A stretch of 64,000 nucleotides of DNA from WJMT01 sp964611275 (GTDB lineage Bacteria; Acidobacteriota; Aminicenantia; Aminicenantales; Aminicenantaceae): NCBI GenBank assembly GCA_964611275.1, contig CAZSZS010000040.1, positions 3,091-67,090 of the forward strand, written 5' to 3'. Made by a program: the position numbers and the translations under genes. Under the pieces are notes generated by a model. That model was not told where the DNA came from. It ran no database searches and was given only the letters and a program-made list of their open reading frames with translations. Shown piece by piece: positions 61,462 through 64,000 of the stretch; the stretch's first letter is position 1, and every line of letters starts with the position of its first letter.

Positions 61462-61594
61462 AAGTAAGCCTCCCTTTTTTATCTTAATTTTTCTGGTTGA
61501 TTATATCAAAAAGTTATTAAAAACTCAAAAAAAACATTTCTCTTTATTTTAAGGAATATGCTTTATAATTACAGATGGAAGGAGGAATAGATGT

Positions 61595-62191
61595 GTGATG
61601 AGTGAAACACCAGAGATCAGATGTGTTATTTTTGATATGGACGGGACCATTGTGGATGTTCCCTATGACTGGGACCAGATTAAAAGGGAGCTGGATACGC
61701 AGGGGAAGCCTATCCTTAATTATCTGGAGGGACTGAAGGAACCGGAGAGGTCCGAGAAGATGAATATCTTGATACGACACGAGAGCGAAGCGACTCAAAA
61801 AGCTGTTCTCAAAAAGGGAATGGCTGGTTTTATACGATTCATCAAGGAAAAGGGGATGCTTGTTTCTCTCGTCACAAATAATTCAAGAAAAAATGTTTCC
61901 TATTTACTAAAAAAGTTTAACCTGGAGTTCGATCTTGTGATAAGCAGGGAGAGTGGTTTATGGAAGCCTTCTGCTGAACCGTTATTGGAGGTTTTTGACA
62001 GACTTTCCCTAAGGAAAGAGGAATGTTGTGTGATAGGAGATTCCAGGTTCGATATTATAGCTGCCAGAGAAGCCGGAGTTGAAAAAATATTCATCATAAA
62101 TAAAGACGTCAATAAATTAAAAGACGATGGTGTCGAAGTGTTCCCTTCTGTCAGGGAACTCAAAAACGGACTGATCCGAATGATTGCTTGA
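61595..62191 (+). CDS. HAD-superfamily phosphatase (phosphoglycolate-phosphatase-like)
   Basis: 198 aa. Motif I is VIFDMDGTIVD with two Asp, motif II is VTNNSRKN, motif III the Lys in GLWKPSAEPL, and motif IV is VIGDSRFDIIAAREAG. A small helical cap lies at residues 20-85. The start is GTG at 61595 or ATG at 61598; GGAGG at 61581-61585 favours the former. A small-molecule phosphatase activity is inferred; the substrate is unknown. Confidence 0.87.
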   Translation: MMSETPEIRCVIFDMDGTIVDVPYDWDQIKRELDTQGKPILNYLEGLKEPERSEKMNILIRHESEATQKAVLKKGMAGFIRFIKEKGMLVSLVTNNSRKNVSYLLKKFNLEFDLVISRESGLWKPSAEPLLEVFDRLSLRKEECCVIGDSRFDIIAAREAGVEKIFIINKDVNKLKDDGVEVFPSVRELKNGLIRMIA

Positions 62192-62356
62192 AAAGTCTGC
62201 TGCATTTGACAATTTCCAGGATTCGTTCATAATAAATGATTAAATTGGTTTGATCCAAAAAGGCAGAAAAGATGCTTTTTTGTATTTACTGCCCTGATGC
62301 TTTGATGCGTGAAAAGTCCTGATGAAGAAAGATGTATTATGATGCAAGAAAGTAAG

Positions 62357-63958
62357 ATGAAGAGGATTCTGAGTTTTTATCTGGTTGTGTTTCTTTTTTT
62401 CTTAGTTTTCTCTTTAAATGGATGTAAAGGAAAGAGGAGTAACTATATCCTTATTACATTGGACACCCAGAGAGCAGACTATTTGAGCTGTTATGATCCG
62501 GAAAATGCAAAGACGCCCCATTTCGACCTCCTGGCAAGTGAAGGCATATTATATGAAAACTGTTATTCTTTGACTCCCATCACCCTGCCTTCTCATGGTT
62601 CTGTTCTTTACTCCCAACCACCCCATCAATTAAGGTCATACAACAACGGACATGTTATTAAGGAAAAAAGGAACAGGCCTTCTTTTGTAAAAATATTCCG
62701 GAAAAAGGGCTATACAACAGCAGCCTTTGTCTCTTTGGGTGTTTTAGCATCAAGATTTGGATTGGATGAAGGATTTGACTTATATGATGACCAGTTCGCA
62801 GAGGGAAGATGGTATTTAACTGCTGGGGAGGTCAATCAGAAAGTTTTTCCATGGTTGGAAGAAAACAGCCAAAAAGATTTTTTTTTATGGATTCATTACT
62901 CTGACCCGCATGAACCCTATTATCCTCAGGATGCTCCTCCGGACCTTTCTCTCTTTTTGAACGGCCATCTTGTCGGCGAGTATAATTTGAACAAGACCAC
63001 ATACTCGGTAGAACTGGACTTAGAAAAAGGGAAAAATAAACTCAAATTTGAATTGAAAAATAATTTTATTACGAGCACATTTCCTTTAAGGGCGAGGTTT
63101 GAAAACCTTACTCTTGCAGAGATGGAGGATGAACAGAACATTAAAATCGAATTCGGAGAAGGCTGGATATTTAAGAATGGGAATGATTCTGCTTTTATGG
63201 ACCCTGAGGCTGTTGTGAATATCTCAAGTCTTGTCGAACAAAGAAAAGCGGCTTTTTCTTTTAATGGAAATATACTTCTTCCTTTTGATGCAAAGAGGGA
63301 AAATTATAAATTAGATGTAGAATATATGGATAGGAAATTCGGGGAACTCATAGATAAGCTCAAAAACCTCGGCCTTATGAAAAACACACATATACTTGTG
63401 GTGGGGGACCATGGTGAGAGCCTTGGGGATTATATGAATTATGACGGGAAACCTCATTTTGGACACATATTTTTTCTCTATGATGTTTATATGAAGGTCC
63501 CTCTTATTGTCTATAATCCTTTTTCGAAAAAAAGGGGGATCCGGGTTTCAGACCCCGTATCTCTTTTGGATATTGCTCCTACCATAATGGATACTATGGA
63601 TTTTGGCCGTCTCCCTCACTTCAAGGGAGAAAGCATAAACAACCTGAGAGCGGAAAATAATGGTATTGTTTTTGAGGAGACATATAAACCTCAGGCGATC
63701 AGGAATAAATTTGCGTTGCTTCATTATCCTTTTCACTTGATCTTCACTCCTGATTCAGGAAAATACGAACTGTATGATTTGGGGACCGATCCGTGGGAAA
63801 GGAATAATATCTATGATGAGAAAAGTGAAGAGGATCAGATTGCCCGGATGAAAAGAATACTTGATGACACGGTGCGCAAGGTCATAAGGGATAAAATAGA
63901 GATCCAGATCGACTCGGATACAGAAAAGATGCTGAGAACACTGGGTTATATCAAATAA
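62357..63958 (+). CDS. Sulfatase/alkaline-phosphatase-superfamily lipoprotein with Thr nucleophile and inserted beta domain
   Basis: About 533 aa from the Met of MKRILSFYL, whose signal peptide ends in SLNGC (lipobox). Upstream starts at 62339 or 62342 are possible. The core has ILITLDTQRADYLSCY (metal Asp), then TPITLPSHGS: where sulfatases have C/S-x-P-x-R there is Thr-L-P-S-H, so formylglycine maturation does not apply. Further metal ligands are in WIHYSDPHEPYYP and VVGDHGESLGD. Between PQDAPPD and about 110 residues later lies a beta-rich insert (LFLNGHLVGEYNLNKTTYSV) that interrupts the fold. It may be a phosphoester or sulfoester hydrolase acting on envelope glycans; the substrate is unknown. 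Confidence 0.85.
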   Translation: MKRILSFYLVVFLFFLVFSLNGCKGKRSNYILITLDTQRADYLSCYDPENAKTPHFDLLASEGILYENCYSLTPITLPSHGSVLYSQPPHQLRSYNNGHVIKEKRNRPSFVKIFRKKGYTTAAFVSLGVLASRFGLDEGFDLYDDQFAEGRWYLTAGEVNQKVFPWLEENSQKDFFLWIHYSDPHEPYYPQDAPPDLSLFLNGHLVGEYNLNKTTYSVELDLEKGKNKLKFELKNNFITSTFPLRARFENLTLAEMEDEQNIKIEFGEGWIFKNGNDSAFMDPEAVVNISSLVEQRKAAFSFNGNILLPFDAKRENYKLDVEYMDRKFGELIDKLKNLGLMKNTHILVVGDHGESLGDYMNYDGKPHFGHIFFLYDVYMKVPLIVYNPFSKKRGIRVSDPVSLLDIAPTIMDTMDFGRLPHFKGESINNLRAENNGIVFEETYKPQAIRNKFALLHYPFHLIFTPDSGKYELYDLGTDPWERNNIYDEKSEEDQIARMKRILDDTVRKVIRDKIEIQIDSDTEKMLRTLGYIK

Positions 63959-64000
63959 TCCTGACCTATTCATAAAAAAATGGCGATGAGCATTTTTTTG
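63959..64000 (+). repeat. Dispersed intergenic element, copy 4, cut by window edge
   Basis: Nearly the same as copy 2: the left part contains ATTCATAAAAAAATGGC, followed by the loop GCGATGAG and CATTTTTTTG at the window end. It follows the stop codon of the lipoprotein gene by one base. Confidence 0.8.

Noticed and set aside
62357..63958. Formylglycine-dependent sulfatase
   Set aside because: The C/S-x-P-x-R signature is absent; Thr occupies the nucleophile position.
8785..64000. Dispersed element as insertion-sequence ends
   Set aside because: No transposase, no target-site duplication and no pair of inverted copies bracketing genes; all four read the same way.
1..64000. CRISPR arrays, prophage, integrative elements or defence islands
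   Set aside because: I looked for regular repeats, integrases, transposases and nuclease/helicase clusters and saw none.

Overview
The window looks like one contiguous piece of chromosome from an anaerobic, fermentative, Gram-negative bacterium of moderate GC. My best placement is Candidatus Aminicenantes (former OP8) or a nearby Acidobacteria-like lineage. This is inferred from the mix of families: a DUF5916/CBM9-like outer-membrane protein, a PadR gene paired with a duplicated orphan FtsX-type permease, a six-bladed propeller lipoprotein, a GH172/DUF2961 protein, paired outer-membrane barrels with C-terminal Phe, and a rubredoxin-flavin reductase. No rRNA or other phylogenetic marker is present to confirm it. 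No CRISPR array, transposase, integrase or prophage gene was seen.

Layout. 1-1.1 kb: the C-terminal catalytic part of an S9 peptidase, cut by the window edge. 1.2-6.0 kb: an SOS-type mutagenesis cassette, lexA-dinB-dnaE2. 6.1-7.7 kb: a receiver-TM-TonB chimera on the minus strand. 7.9-8.8 kb: DUF72. 9.0-12.4 kb: pta-ackA for acetate and ATP. 12.5-17.6 kb: GH172 protein, orphan binding lipoprotein, acylphosphatase, cupin, a cysteine-motif membrane protein, and meaB-mce of the methylmalonyl-CoA pathway. 17.7-22 kb: a giant orphan histidine kinase with a small exported partner. 22.1-23.3 kb: a release-factor-like rescue protein, then a deletion scar joining a sigma-factor remnant to a Spy-like remnant. 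23.3-31.6 kb: a long minus-strand block with SGNH hydrolase, M20 amidohydrolase and ftsH-folP-cdaA-cdaR-glmM-pdxJ. 31.8 kb: tRNA-Ala(GGC). 32-37.7 kb: polX, a universal stress protein, twin outer-membrane barrels and a propeller lipoprotein. 37.7-37.9 kb: a candidate structured RNA. 37.9-43.5 kb: DUF5916 protein and a large FAD/Fe-S oxidoreductase.

43.5-46.1 kb is the most interesting part. A minus-strand operon tusA-dsrE-iscS-iscU encodes an IscS homologue in which the PLP-binding lysine is replaced by Asp (Asp201) while the sulfur-carrying Cys324 is kept. Its IscU has an extra, degenerate thioredoxin-reductase-like domain. I read it as a candidate PLP-independent sulfur relay for Fe-S assembly. 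It has a near-consensus promoter and an inverted repeat near the predicted start of transcription.

46.3-53.2 kb: PadR/permease pair, flavin reductase-rubredoxin, amino-acid permease with stress domains, small multidrug export family protein. 53.4-58.1 kb: an L-arabinose operon (araB, araD, a fucose/arabinose isomerase-family protein, GntR regulator). 58.2-64 kb: M28 peptidase lipoprotein, a PTS-EIIA/zinc-ribbon chimera, a ribbon-helix-helix protein with a palindrome at its promoter, a small membrane protein, a HAD phosphatase and an alkaline-phosphatase-superfamily lipoprotein.

Cross-cutting signals. Promoters are sigma70-like (TTGACx, 17 bp, TATxxT-like). Several TTG codons that look like gene starts are really -35 boxes, and I moved those starts downstream. 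A roughly 30-bp dispersed element with a conserved ATTCATAAAAAAATGGC core occurs four times between genes.
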